DNA from: JBPOFY01 sp051252415
GTDB lineage: Bacteria > Verrucomicrobiota > Verrucomicrobiia > Opitutales > Coraliomargaritaceae
Reading direction: 5' to 3'
Length of the DNA stretch: 64,000 nt
NCBI GenBank assembly: GCA_051252415.1
Contig: JBPOGA010000009.1
Span: forward strand, 57,683-121,682
A program made the translations under genes and the position numbers. Positions 1 to 9,078 of the stretch are shown piece by piece (position 1 is the stretch's first letter; the number at the start of each line of letters is the position of its first letter). Under the pieces are notes generated by a model. It was not told where the DNA came from and made no database searches. It saw only the letters and a list, made by a program, of their open reading frames with translations.

Positions 1-2
1 GC

Positions 3-533
3 CCTCTTGAAGTGCTTGAGGCAAACCGTAAAATTGAGCAAAAAGACAAGACGAATATATTCATAGTTTCTTACAAACATCCAGATCCGGTTATAGCAGC
101 TGAGATTGCGAATTTGTTCTTAAAAGAATTCATTAATTATTACTTAAAAAGCGAAATCGATGGATACATGAAGCTCGTAGAGGATCTACGCATTCGAACA
201 AACTTACTTGATAAGTTGATTGATCGATCCGCTGTTGGTTTAGAAAAGTTAAAGCAAGATTCATCAACGACAACAATTGACCTCCAGAAAGCGGAACAAG
301 AGTTAACTGCTCAAATGGCTTTCAGATCCAAACTCTACGCAGCATCACTTGAAGCCAAAACTCGTATCAATTTGGCAAATCCTCACGCACGCATTATCGA
401 CCCAGCATTTCCACCACTCATGCATCATAGCCCGAACGTCAGCAAGCAACTCGGCTACACCTTATTTGCTGCACTCGCATTCAGCACCCTAAGCTTCCTT
501 TTACTAAACGCGATTATTCCTTCGAAGGATTAA
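3..533 (+). CDS. Wzz/GumC-like chain-length determinant, C-terminal part
   Basis: The frame is open to the left edge, so the gene starts outside the window; the GTG at 12 is probably not its start. About 176 residues remain. They show an amphipathic, charged coiled-coil stretch, then an 'ARIIDPAFPPLMHHSPN' segment directly before a C-terminal membrane helix (LGYTLFAALAFSTLSFLLL). That Pro-rich junction before the last helix is typical of Wzz/GumC/tyrosine-kinase-modulator proteins, which sit in the inner membrane and set the length of O-antigen or exopolysaccharide chains. No kinase domain follows, so this is the kinase-less form. The specific polysaccharide pathway cannot be told from here. 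Confidence 0.7.
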   Translation, partial: PLEVLEANRKIEQKDKTNIFIVSYKHPDPVIAAEIANLFLKEFINYYLKSEIDGYMKLVEDLRIRTNLLDKLIDRSAVGLEKLKQDSSTTTIDLQKAEQELTAQMAFRSKLYAASLEAKTRINLANPHARIIDPAFPPLMHHSPNVSKQLGYTLFAALAFSTLSFLLLNAIIPSKD

Positions 534-536
534 AGA

Positions 537-737
537 CTACTTACTACGTGAGTTAAGTAGTAATGCTTGAAAAGCTTGATCGACATTTTGTGGACCTTTG
601 CGAATACGAGAGAATCCGAATTTCGCAGCTCGGTTACGTAGTCCGCGCCCTGCCATACTCACACGTCTCGACCCAACCAAATGACGAAAATAAGCGATTG
701 GGCGGATTTTGGCTGTGGTAAAGGATACGTTTTTCAT
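537..737 (-). CDS. small basic hypothetical protein
   Basis: A 66-residue frame that converges with the upstream gene, ending 3 bp from it. It is rich in Arg and Lys (for example GSRRVSMAGRGLRNRAAKFGFSRIRKG), with no signal peptide or membrane helix. I recognise no family. The ATG at 737 has no Shine-Dalgarno motif, but few genes in this window do. It could be a real small nucleic-acid-binding protein or a chance frame. Confidence 0.35.
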   Translation of the reverse strand: MKNVSFTTAKIRPIAYFRHLVGSRRVSMAGRGLRNRAAKFGFSRIRKGPQNVDQAFQALLLNSRSK

Positions 738-844
738 GAGGATAAGTATCTATTTCAAAAACGTGATATCCATTAAATTCAGTCGTTAAAATACCCTTTT
801 ACAGATTGATAACAAAGCCAGTGAACGAATTCACACTACGAACA

Positions 845-1038
845 GGGTGTGATTAAAAGCGCGGGGTAAAAACAATAGTATCCTGAAATTGGGAGCGTCG
901 GCCACCGTGCCAACACCCGTATTGTAGGCGCGGTTCATCGCAGATGCGGACACCCATCTACGCTCTGCGAGCTACGCTGGACACTGCGAAGATCCGCGCT
1001 TTCGCCTCCTGAGTGACCCCACACCTATAATCACACCC
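845..1038. repeat. inverted-repeat-bounded intergenic element
   Basis: The 311-bp gap between 738 and 1048 has no credible gene. It holds a 194-bp segment bounded by a perfect 11-bp inverted repeat, GGGTGTGATTA at 845-855 and TAATCACACCC at 1028-1038. The interior is GC-rich, unlike the AT-rich flank on its left. The arrangement resembles a MITE-like or REP-like element. It sits just beyond the stop of topB. Confidence 0.5.
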
Positions 1039-1048
1039 CTACGAATAC

Positions 1049-3394
1049 CTACGAGAAATCGAACTTCACTTCAACCCCGATAAGCTTCAGTTTGGCGTCG
1101 AAGTCATTGCCAGCCTTAGACTTAAATCCTTTCAATGTATCTGAATAGCCTTGGTCCAACACCTGTTTTGCTTCGGCCTCGGAGATCTCGCGCTGCGCCA
1201 TTGTTTTCCAGATCACAAATTTACAACCATTGCGCCAATTCGAGCAACCGTATGCCTTATTGCCATTGATCACATCGCCCCCACAAACAGGGCAGACCCC
1301 CAATGCTTGGTCATTTTCAGAGCTCTTTTCGACCTGCGCTTCTTCAAAGCTCAACTTGCCTTTCTTATCTAGTAGAATCGTCGCAAAGAGCTGCTGCCCT
1401 TTCAATGAAAGTGGGTGCGGTGTGAGACTGCGCTTATGCGAAAGCACTTCACGAGCTAGCGCTGGTGCGATCGATAGCCCTTGGTATTGAGCCGGCAGGA
1501 CAAACTTACAGCCCTGCTTCCACTCCGAACAACCATACGCCGACTTACCTTTCATCACCGGCGCATTACAAATGGGGCAGGGTCCGAGACTACTTAAGTC
1601 GATCGTCTTCTCGGCAGTGCACTCTAGAATCTCGCGTGTGTAATCAGCGACCTCTGACATGAATTGCGCAGGATCATATTCACCACGCTCGACTTGCTTA
1701 AGACGAAACTCCCAATCGCCAGTCAACTCTGGCGACTTTAAGCGCTCGTCTTGAATCAACGAAATCAATGCACGACCTGACTCGGTGCTGACAAGCCCCT
1801 TCCCTTTACGTTCTACGTAGGTGCGCTGGATCAAGACTTCGATGATCGAAGCACGTGTTGCAGGTGTGCCCACTCCCTTATCTTTCAAGGCTTCCTTTAA
1901 GTCTTCATCTTCAACGATCTTACCCGCCGTTTCCATAAGCTGCAGTAAGCTAGCCTCGTTGAAACGCTTTGGTGCAGATGTCTTGAACTGTGGCAAATCT
2001 GGTTCATGCGGGTTGCTTTCGCCTTCTTGGAAGTCAGGTAACTCTTGAGCACCTTCGGCATCGTCAGATGTATCTCCACTGTCTTTGCTATCAGCTTTCG
2101 GCTCTTTCGGATAGAGTGCTTGCCATCCAGCATCAATAAGCACCTTGCCACGAGCACGGAAAAGTTCTTCCGCTACTACAGCTTCAACTACTGTTACTGC
2201 CTTTATACATGGCGGATAAAATACCGCGATCAAACGCGTCACGACTGCATCGTATAACTTAGCATCATCGCCACTTAAACGTTCGCCCAGAATCTCAGTA
2301 GGAATGATGGCATGGTGATCAGACACCTTCTTGTCGTCTACGATACGTTTAGTGAACTTTAGCTTTCCTGTATCTATCGGCTCAAGCTCATCAGGCTTCA
2401 TCCGTCGCAACTCTTCTAAAAGCGGCGCAATAGTCGGCTTGATATCTGAACTGAGATAACGGCTGTCCGTTCGTGGATAAGTAAGGTGCTTACTTTCGTA
2501 GAGATTCTGCGCAATCTTCAGCGTCTGGTCTGCGGTAAAACCGTAGCGCTTATTCATATCCTGCTGTAGTGAGGTCAGGTCATAAAGTTGTGGCGGATTT
2601 GCTTTCTCGTTTTTCTTAGTAACCGATTGAACGACTAACTCGTGGCCCGTAATTTTCTCGATAATTACCTCGGCCTTACTCTTATCTGCAAATTTCCCTT
2701 CGGTATGCTTGAACTTTGCACCACGACAGAGGGTGTGCACCTCCCAGAAATCATTGGGTTTAAAATATTCAATGTCTATATCTCGATTTACGATCATAGC
2801 GAGAATCGGAGTTTGCACACGCCCAAGGCTCAGCAGCAAATTACGCTGCCCATACTCAACAGTAAAGAAACGCGTCGCATTCAAACCAACAATCCAGTCG
2901 GCCTCGCTACGGCATTTCGCAGCAGCATAGAGATTGTCATACTCGCTACTGGACTCGAGCGCCTTAAAGCCTTTTGCGATCGCAGACTCAGTCAGCGAGC
3001 TAATCCATAGTCGTTTACACAGTTTCGATTCACAATTCGTCCATGTTAAAATATAACGAAAAATCAACTCTCCTTCACGACCCGCGTCTGTCGCACAGAC
3101 AATTTCGTCTGCTTCTTCGAAGAGGCGTTTAATGGTGAGGAGTTGTTCATGAGCCGAACTATCTTTGCGAGTGCGCAACTTGAACTCTGGCGGGATGATC
3201 GGTAAATTACTTAAACGCCATGCCTTCCACTTCGGATTATATTCTTCCGGCTCTTGTAATTCGACCATGTGGCCGAAAGCCCAAGTCACTGTCCATTCGT
3301 CGTTCTTTAGAAAGCCCTTACCTTGGCTAGTCGCGCCTAAGAATTTAGCAATATCTCGTGCGACGGAAGGTTTCTCTGCTAAGACGACTTTCAT
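1049..3394 (-). CDS. topB: DNA topoisomerase III (type IA)
   Basis: 781 residues. The enzyme relaxes or decatenates DNA through a transient 5'-phosphotyrosine single-strand break. The Toprim domain starts at the N-terminus (VLAEKPS with Glu7; ATDAGREGE with Asp103 and Glu107/109). The active-site tyrosine is Tyr306 in LTYPRTDS. A Glu/Asp-rich insertion lies near residues 430-460. The C-terminus carries two topoisomerase zinc-ribbon-like modules, each with CPxC...GC...GC spacing (CPICNAPV near 605, CPVCGGDV near 700). The short topoisomerase III-type N-terminus and the toprim wording favour TopB over TopA. The start is the only ATG before the toprim strand. The next gene upstream, also minus, ends 35 bp away. 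Confidence 0.93.
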   Translation of the reverse strand: MKVVLAEKPSVARDIAKFLGATSQGKGFLKNDEWTVTWAFGHMVELQEPEEYNPKWKAWRLSNLPIIPPEFKLRTRKDSSAHEQLLTIKRLFEEADEIVCATDAGREGELIFRYILTWTNCESKLCKRLWISSLTESAIAKGFKALESSSEYDNLYAAAKCRSEADWIVGLNATRFFTVEYGQRNLLLSLGRVQTPILAMIVNRDIDIEYFKPNDFWEVHTLCRGAKFKHTEGKFADKSKAEVIIEKITGHELVVQSVTKKNEKANPPQLYDLTSLQQDMNKRYGFTADQTLKIAQNLYESKHLTYPRTDSRYLSSDIKPTIAPLLEELRRMKPDELEPIDTGKLKFTKRIVDDKKVSDHHAIIPTEILGERLSGDDAKLYDAVVTRLIAVFYPPCIKAVTVVEAVVAEELFRARGKVLIDAGWQALYPKEPKADSKDSGDTSDDAEGAQELPDFQEGESNPHEPDLPQFKTSAPKRFNEASLLQLMETAGKIVEDEDLKEALKDKGVGTPATRASIIEVLIQRTYVERKGKGLVSTESGRALISLIQDERLKSPELTGDWEFRLKQVERGEYDPAQFMSEVADYTREILECTAEKTIDLSSLGPCPICNAPVMKGKSAYGCSEWKQGCKFVLPAQYQGLSIAPALAREVLSHKRSLTPHPLSLKGQQLFATILLDKKGKLSFEEAQVEKSSENDQALGVCPVCGGDVINGNKAYGCSNWRNGCKFVIWKTMAQREISEAEAKQVLDQGYSDTLKGFKSKAGNDFDAKLKLIGVEVKFDFS

Positions 3395-3429
3395 TAATAT
3401 TCAGCGACAAATAAATGTCGTGAAGATTA

Positions 3430-4134
3430 CTAGGCATACACTATACGAGCACATTGATCGCAGAAATGCGGCTCGCCGTGATCAAAGGCAGTCTTGGAGA
3501 CTTCATTCGACACACGTAAATGACAACCACCACATTTATGTGCTTCGATAGGTGCAACATAAGGTGGACGTTTGGTCAGATTCTTCACGCGGTCATAATG
3601 CTCCAAGAAACTCTCATCAGCTTGCGAACGGGCTCCTTCGACGGCTGCTTTCGCCTCGTCAATTGATGCGTTCAAATTCGCCTCGCGTTCACTGAGTAGA
3701 GCGATCTCCTTTTTCTGAATAACGATGCGTTCTTCGATAGTTTTCCGCTCAGCTTCAAAGGCTTCGCGAGTTGTGTCGATTTCGAGCATCAGTTCGATCT
3801 CTTTTTCCTCAAGCTGTCCGATTTCTAATTCGGTCTGCTCGATTTGATGTGTCATCGCTTGATATTCGTCGTTCTTCTTAATCTCCAACTGTTGAGTCCG
3901 AAAACGTGCTAAGGCAGCCTCTTTGCTCTTAACCTCCACATCGAGCTCATGGCGTTGCACTTCTTTTTCTTTCAGTGCGTGGCTAGCTTTTTCGATATTA
4001 CCCTCCTCTTCAGCGATCAGCTTTTCAATCGCGGCGCGTTCCAGAGGAAGGCGCGCGAGATCTTGCTCGATCTTTTGCAGCGATGTGTCGCGGTCCTGGA
4101 CGATTAGAAGCTTTTCGATTTGCGGGTCAGACAT
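3430..4134 (-). CDS. C4-type zinc-ribbon coiled-coil protein (CT398/DUF164 family)
   Basis: 234 residues. Residues 1-180 are almost entirely heptad-rich and charged, predicting a long antiparallel coiled coil. The C-terminus carries a four-cysteine zinc ribbon (CGGCHLRV and later FCDQC). This architecture is that of the CT398/zf-RING_7 proteins found widely in bacteria; the chlamydial member is reported to bind the sigma-54 system and export components. The exact role here is unknown. It is divergent from the TPR gene at 4196 and lies upstream of topB on the same strand. Confidence 0.8.
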   Translation of the reverse strand: MSDPQIEKLLIVQDRDTSLQKIEQDLARLPLERAAIEKLIAEEEGNIEKASHALKEKEVQRHELDVEVKSKEAALARFRTQQLEIKKNDEYQAMTHQIEQTELEIGQLEEKEIELMLEIDTTREAFEAERKTIEERIVIQKKEIALLSEREANLNASIDEAKAAVEGARSQADESFLEHYDRVKNLTKRPPYVAPIEAHKCGGCHLRVSNEVSKTAFDHGEPHFCDQCARIVYA

Positions 4135-4195
4135 AAGTGAGAATACTCAACAACACTCAAAACCGACTCGAATACAGAGCAACACTAAAGACACT

Positions 4196-4555
4196 ATGAG
4201 CGACACTTCATTACAGGATCAAATCGACGATGCCACACTCGACTTCACATTAGGCGAATCTACCACAGCCATTGAAAAGCTGAAGGCTATTGTCGAAGCG
4301 CACCCCAATTCCTTCGAAGCCTGGCATGCGCTTACCGAAGTTTATTTCTCAGAGGCAGATTATGACGCTGCGCTCTCTGCTGGCGAGGCTGCCCATGCGC
4401 TTAGTTCCGACGATATACATATTAATACAAGTTTATCCAGAATCTGGATGGAACGTGGCGACAAACCCAAAGCAGAACACTTTGGTGCTCAAGCACGTAT
4501 GCTCGGGTGGAAGGATGAACTCAAATCACCGCCCGAAACAGACAGCATTTCTTAG
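4196..4555 (+). CDS. TPR-repeat protein
   Basis: 119 residues beginning MSDTSLQDQIDDATLDF. Helix-turn-helix pairs fit tetratricopeptide repeats: an alternation of Ala and aromatic positions through AIEKLKAIVEAHPNSFEAWH, ADYDAALSAGEAAHALSSDD and GDKPKAEHFGAQARMLGW. It probably acts as a small cytoplasmic scaffold. A longer in-frame extension upstream overlaps the divergent zinc-ribbon gene antisense and is rejected, so the ATG at 4196 is chosen. accA starts 50 bp downstream in the same direction, so the two may be co-transcribed. Confidence 0.75.
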   Translation: MSDTSLQDQIDDATLDFTLGESTTAIEKLKAIVEAHPNSFEAWHALTEVYFSEADYDAALSAGEAAHALSSDDIHINTSLSRIWMERGDKPKAEHFGAQARMLGWKDELKSPPETDSIS

Positions 4556-4605
4556 ATATTCGCGGCATTGACAGCCCATAATTGGAACGCCTAAATTACA
4601 CATAC

Positions 4606-5571
4606 ATGGAAGATGTAACTTACACCCTCGAATTTGAAAAACCTCTGCGTGAGCTGGAGAAGCAGCTCATCACACTACGCACCGTATCCGACGAGTCTAA
4701 AGTCGATGTGAGCAGCGAAATTAGCGCCATCGAACAAAAGATCGATAAGACTAAGGCTGAGATATATTCCAATCTAACACCTTGGCAGCGCGTGCAACTC
4801 TCTCGCCATCCAAAACGCCCCTACTCACTCGACTATATTGGCCTGATCTTTACGGATTTTGAAGAGCTACACGGTGACCGACGTTTCCGTGAAGACGCAG
4901 CCATCGTTGGTGGCCCAGCGTTCCTTGATGGCAAAGCAGTCATGGTAATCGGCCAGCAAAAAGGTCGTAATACTAGAGACAATTTGAAACGCAACTTTGG
5001 TTGCCCCCACCCAGAAGGCTACCGCAAAGCGATGCGCCTCATGGAAATGGCCCAAAAGTTCGAAATGCCAGTCATCACTTTAATCGACACACCTGGAGCA
5101 TATCCAGGCATAGGTGCGGAAGAACGCCACGTCGCAGAAGCAATTGCCGTAAATATTCGCGACATGAGTGCGCTGACTGTCCCTATCATATCGATCGTAA
5201 TTGGTGAAGGTGGCTCAGGTGGTGCGCTCGGTATCGCAGTGGCCGACGAAGTAATGATCATGGAGAACAGTTACTACTCTGTGATATCTCCAGAAGGTTG
5301 CGCTGCGATTCTTTGGAAAGATCGTGCAGCAGCACCTAAAGCAGCAGACGCCCTACGCTTCAGCCCAGAGCATCTCAAAGGGTTCAAAGTTGTCGACCGT
5401 ATCGTTAAAGAGCCAATTGGTGGCGCACACCGTGACTACGAAGTTGCGGCTGCCAGCCTAAAGAAAGAAATTCTTAGCTCACTCGCTAAACTTGAAAAGA
5501 AAAGCATCAAGAAACTACTTGATGATCGCTACAAGAAATTCCGCAATCTTGGCGTTTTCGCAGAGTCATAG
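4606..5571 (+). CDS. accA: acetyl-CoA carboxylase carboxyltransferase subunit alpha
   Basis: 321 residues from the ATG at 4606 (MEDVTYTLEFEKPLRELE). It transfers carboxyl from carboxybiotin to acetyl-CoA, with AccD, to make malonyl-CoA for fatty acid synthesis. Family marks are the N-terminal helical FEKPLRELE region, RHPKRPYSLDYI, FTDFEELHGDR, the oxyanion-forming GEGGSGGALGIA and SYYSVISPEGCAAILW. A TTG at 4582 in frame would add eight residues but is not needed. accD is not in the window. A strong terminator follows the stop. Confidence 0.96.
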   Translation: MEDVTYTLEFEKPLRELEKQLITLRTVSDESKVDVSSEISAIEQKIDKTKAEIYSNLTPWQRVQLSRHPKRPYSLDYIGLIFTDFEELHGDRRFREDAAIVGGPAFLDGKAVMVIGQQKGRNTRDNLKRNFGCPHPEGYRKAMRLMEMAQKFEMPVITLIDTPGAYPGIGAEERHVAEAIAVNIRDMSALTVPIISIVIGEGGSGGALGIAVADEVMIMENSYYSVISPEGCAAILWKDRAAAPKAADALRFSPEHLKGFKVVDRIVKEPIGGAHRDYEVAAASLKKEILSSLAKLEKKSIKKLLDDRYKKFRNLGVFAES

Positions 5572-5591
5572 GACAGCGCAAAATTTATTTC

Positions 5592-5620
5592 AAAAAGCTC
5601 CTGTTCGTAGGAGCTTTTTT
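5592..5620 (+). terminator. rho-independent terminator after accA
   Basis: A 10-bp stem AAAAAGCTCC / GGAGCTTTTT (5592-5601 with 5610-5619) closes on a loop containing TTCG and runs into seven T. It lies 20 bp past the accA stop. Confidence 0.85.
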
Positions 5621-5679
5621 TGTGTCTTCGTAACATGGCTAGAGCATTTTGCGTTTAATCTGACTTCTTTCGATGTAGC

Positions 5680-5778
5680 CGCCTCACTCTGTGAGGCGTT
5701 CGTTGGCTTTCCAGAGTCAGAAGTGAACACGGCACAGATCCGTCGTCGCCTACGGCTATGCCCAACGCAGGTGCCGTG
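5680..5778. repeat. intergenic double hairpin
   Basis: The roughly 300-bp gap between accA and the MBL gene has no gene. It contains CGCCTCAC/GTGAGGCG (5680-5687 and 5691-5698) and an outer stem CACGGCAC/GTGCCGTG (5728-5735 and 5771-5778). Such paired stems are seen repeatedly at convergent gene ends in this window. Confidence 0.4.
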
Positions 5779-5874
5779 ACTACAATGGTCGAGTCTTATT
5801 TTATGCAGAATGCGCTAATGTGGCTTGCGAGCAGGCTTACGCTTACTTCAAGAAAAATCAAAGATGAGTCTGCC

Positions 5875-6657
5875 CTACCAACCAACTCGCAAGCCATCGT
5901 AAGCTAAACGCACATTTTCTGGCAGACTGGCTTCAGTAGTTTCGTGATCAACCATGTAGGTCATGTGTGTGAGGAACGACATTTGAGCTCCCATTTCGGT
6001 GGCAGCTTGAGTAGCTTCATCAACTGTCATATGCGATGGATGCGGTTTAGGTCGGAGTCCATCGAGAACCACAACATCGGCATCTTCAGCAAGGAATCGC
6101 GCCTCTTCGGTTACTTCTTTGCAGTCAGTGAAATAGGCCATCTTCTTACCAGTTTCATTCTCAGTAAAGACCAGACCCAACACCTGCATCGGACCATGGG
6201 GTAAATACACGGACTCAATCAGTCCACCTGGCACTTCGAGCTCCTTGGGCATCTCATTCAGTTGGTATGCGGGATATCCCTTCATTATCGGTTTGTCCAT
6301 GATTGCGTAGGGAAAGATATCTTTAATCCTCTGTAGCCCATCGGGACTACTGTAAACGGGCAAGGCCACGCCTCCCTTTAAATCACAAAAACGGCGTAAA
6401 TCATCCATGCCCAGAATATGATCTGCATGGGAGTGCGTTAGGATGAAGGTATCGATTTTTTCGATTTCATTTTGAATGCATTGCATCCGAAATTCTGGTG
6501 CGGCATCCACTTGAATATGATGCCCTCCCATTTCGACATGAATCGAAGTCCGCGTGCGCCAGTTCATTGGGTTGTTCAAATCGCAACCCTCACCTTCAGG
6601 CTGTGCAATCATAGGCACTCCTTGTGATGTCCCTGTTCCTAAAAAAATCAATTCCAT
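5875..6657 (-). CDS. MBL-fold metal-dependent hydrolase (PhnP-like)
   Basis: 260 residues. The metallo-beta-lactamase motif HSHADH (His75, His77, Asp79, His80) binds two metals. Further ligands are likely in the YLPHGPM, YFTDCKE and FLTHMTYMVDH segments. The opening MELIFLGTGTSQGVPM is typical of the PhnP/RNase Z-like branch, which cleaves phosphodiesters such as cyclic phosphates. There is no phn operon nearby, so the substrate is unknown. It lies upstream on the same strand convergent with accA. Confidence 0.8.
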   Translation of the reverse strand: MELIFLGTGTSQGVPMIAQPEGEGCDLNNPMNWRTRTSIHVEMGGHHIQVDAAPEFRMQCIQNEIEKIDTFILTHSHADHILGMDDLRRFCDLKGGVALPVYSSPDGLQRIKDIFPYAIMDKPIMKGYPAYQLNEMPKELEVPGGLIESVYLPHGPMQVLGLVFTENETGKKMAYFTDCKEVTEEARFLAEDADVVVLDGLRPKPHPSHMTVDEATQAATEMGAQMSFLTHMTYMVDHETTEASLPENVRLAYDGLRVGW

Positions 6658-6719
6658 GCACTAATATCTGCCACGCATCTGAGACGTGGCAACTTAGTAA
6701 AATCGAAAATATCTCTTTC

Positions 6720-7667
6720 TTATCGCCCTTCCCTCTGATCACCGTTCGGGTTCTCAAATATAAAATCTGCGTAGACCATTCGATGGTCACTACCAGTCAT
6801 CACATCACCACTATCAACTATCTTCGCATTTCCAGCCTTCACATGTGGTGCCATACCCGCAGATAAAACAAAGCCGTCTACCGTGTGATAACTGGACTCC
6901 CTGTTGTAAAAATAGGTCCACTGTTCACCATTTGAATCATGTGCGGGCAACCTATTTCCAATTTTAAGCTTACCTCGCTTGTAGAAGCGCCTCATCGGCG
7001 CGCTACCCGGGTAAGCGTTGAAATCGCCCAGGATCATAAATTTGTCTTGGTTCTTTTCGAGCGTCCGACTGATGATTACATTACGGCATGCCTCCGCCTC
7101 TTTAACGCGACGCAATTCCGATTCTGGATCTGCCTTATCCTCGGTATAACGGCTCTTTAAATGCACAGCAAACAACGTGAATCGCTCTTGCTGCGGCCCC
7201 ATGAAACTAACCTCTACCATGCCTCGTTTCACTTTCTCGCGACGATCCAAATATTTGAAATCTATGTGCTTAAATTTAACAACTTCTTCAGGTGGCAACA
7301 TCGAGAGGATGGCTATATGCCGATTATAGTCAGGGCCTCTCATATGCACTGCATATGGATAATGAAGCCCTTCCACGTTTAGATCCGCACGAAGTTCTTC
7401 GAGGAAATCTAAACTCCCCATCTCCTGCAGCACTAAGATATCTGGTCGCGCAGATTTGATAACTTCCCGAATGCTCGTTTTTTCGCTCTCGGGCTTGGGG
7501 TATACAGGTCGCCATTTAGACCCCACATGACGATCCATTACCAAATAATTGCGCACATTATATGTAGCGATGCGCACCGATTCTGCACACAATGGTGCAC
7601 ATATAGCAGAAAAAAGTATGCATAAGGCTAGTCGCATGATTAGGCCCAAATTGATAGATAGATTCAT
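6720..7667 (-). CDS. secreted endonuclease/exonuclease/phosphatase-family protein
   Basis: Up to 315 residues. A signal peptide (MRLALCILFSAICAPLCA) precedes the mature part, so the protein is probably periplasmic or secreted. The fold's catalytic marks are present: RIATYNVRNYL, LVLQEMGS, LGDFNAYPGS and a C-terminal GSDHRMVY. These give the metal-binding Glu/Asp and the catalytic His. It could be a nuclease or a phosphatase. The ATG at 7637 begins directly at the signal peptide and is an alternative start; neither start has a Shine-Dalgarno motif. It lies 24 bp downstream of the M48 protease and may share its transcript. Confidence 0.8.
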   Translation of the reverse strand: MNLSINLGLIMRLALCILFSAICAPLCAESVRIATYNVRNYLVMDRHVGSKWRPVYPKPESEKTSIREVIKSARPDILVLQEMGSLDFLEELRADLNVEGLHYPYAVHMRGPDYNRHIAILSMLPPEEVVKFKHIDFKYLDRREKVKRGMVEVSFMGPQQERFTLFAVHLKSRYTEDKADPESELRRVKEAEACRNVIISRTLEKNQDKFMILGDFNAYPGSAPMRRFYKRGKLKIGNRLPAHDSNGEQWTYFYNRESSYHTVDGFVLSAGMAPHVKAGNAKIVDSGDVMTGSDHRMVYADFIFENPNGDQREGR

Positions 7668-7691
7668 AAAAAAGCGAACTACGAGTTAACC

Positions 7692-8942
7692 TTACGATTC
7701 ATTCATCGACGCTTCACGTTCTAATAATGTGGGGTGGGAGTAATGGAAACTACTGTAAATCGGGTGCGGCGTCAAATTACTTAAATTCTCTTTATGCAGC
7801 TTCCTAAGCGATCTACTTAAAGGTGCCGCACTGCCCATCGCATCACGCGCAAAGGCATCTGCTTCGTATTCATGCTTTCTAGAAAGACGACTAGTTAATG
7901 GAGAGAGCCAGAATGTGACCAATCCGCTTAATAGCATAAACAACAGCAATACAGGCACGATCTGCCCAGCATCATTCTGAGAGAATTTAAAAGCCTCTGC
8001 AAACCACGTGCTATTGGCAAGCCATCCAAGCAGTGCGAACATCCCAAATGTGCTGACTCCAGACATCGCGATCATCTTTGGTATGTGTCCGAGCTTATAA
8101 TGACCAATCTCATGAGCGAGCACCGCTTCAAGCTCCTCCTCATCCATTTGCTCGATCAAGGTATCGTAGAGCACAATACGACGAAAACGACCGAAACCAG
8201 AGAAGAATGCATTGGAGTGACCCGATCGCTTACTGCCATCAAGCACCAAGATGGTTTGCGCTTTAAAACCTGTGCGCTCAGCCAGTGCAAATAAACGGTC
8301 CTTCAAATTGCCCGCTTCCATCGGCTCCAACTTATTAAAAAGCGGCATAATAAACATCGGGTAAACCACCACCATTACTAGCTGAAAAAGGAAAAATACA
8401 ATAAAGCCCCATACCCACCAAAGTGATCCTGCCGCTTGAACCAAAAAGATCAACAAAGCCAACAATGGCAGACCGATAATTGCGCCAATGATAAAGCCTT
8501 TGATCTTATCTACAATCCATAGCTTCAGGGTGCTCTTGTTGAATCCAAAACGCTCTTCCAATTTAAAGGTGCCCCACCAATCAAATGGCAAGCCAGGTAT
8601 TCCAAGGATCATACCAATTGCAAAAAGTACTACTGATTGCCCCCAAACACCGTAACCAAGGAGCCCACTTAGGCTACTGTATAGAAATGGCAAGACCCCG
8701 AGCAATAGCACCAAAGCTAGCACAACGGCATCATAAAGGTCATTCACAATACCAAAGCGTGTCTTCGCATCGGTATACTCAATCGACTTCTGATAAGTCG
8801 GGAGATCTATGAAATCACGGAAACACTCAGGCACTTCTGCAGATTGCGCGCGGGCATGACGCATGTTTATGCAATCTAAAATAATGCCCGTGACGAGCTT
8901 CAGGATCAAAAGAGCGATAAATGTAATCAAAATCGTATTCAT
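7692..8942 (-). CDS. M48 zinc metalloprotease, Ste24/CAAX-protease type
   Basis: 416 residues. It is an integral membrane protease with several hydrophobic helices (residues 3-24, 70-118, 150-200 and 290-350). The catalytic HEIGH (His277, Glu278, His281) and the downstream EYEADAFA supply the zinc ligands and active Glu. The length and the PFDWWGTFKLEERFGFNKST region match Ste24-type endopeptidases, not HtpX. The substrate in bacteria is not established; envelope quality control is plausible. It is the first gene of a likely two-gene minus-strand unit. Confidence 0.9.
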   Translation of the reverse strand: MNTILITFIALLILKLVTGIILDCINMRHARAQSAEVPECFRDFIDLPTYQKSIEYTDAKTRFGIVNDLYDAVVLALVLLLGVLPFLYSSLSGLLGYGVWGQSVVLFAIGMILGIPGLPFDWWGTFKLEERFGFNKSTLKLWIVDKIKGFIIGAIIGLPLLALLIFLVQAAGSLWWVWGFIVFFLFQLVMVVVYPMFIMPLFNKLEPMEAGNLKDRLFALAERTGFKAQTILVLDGSKRSGHSNAFFSGFGRFRRIVLYDTLIEQMDEEELEAVLAHEIGHYKLGHIPKMIAMSGVSTFGMFALLGWLANSTWFAEAFKFSQNDAGQIVPVLLLFMLLSGLVTFWLSPLTSRLSRKHEYEADAFARDAMGSAAPLSRSLRKLHKENLSNLTPHPIYSSFHYSHPTLLEREASMNES

Positions 8943-9078
8943 AGAGAGGGACGCTAGGACAAAGACAATCCATACACGGGTAAAGCAAATCCTTTCTCTG
9001 ATTTCCCATTAACACACCGCCCCCATGCCGAAACTCGATGAGCTGGCAAAAGACTAAGTACCTCACCTAAACTGGCTC

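Noticed and set aside
5492..5779. 95-codon plus frame over the accA end
   Set aside because: It crosses the accA stop, the terminator and the hairpin region in another frame.
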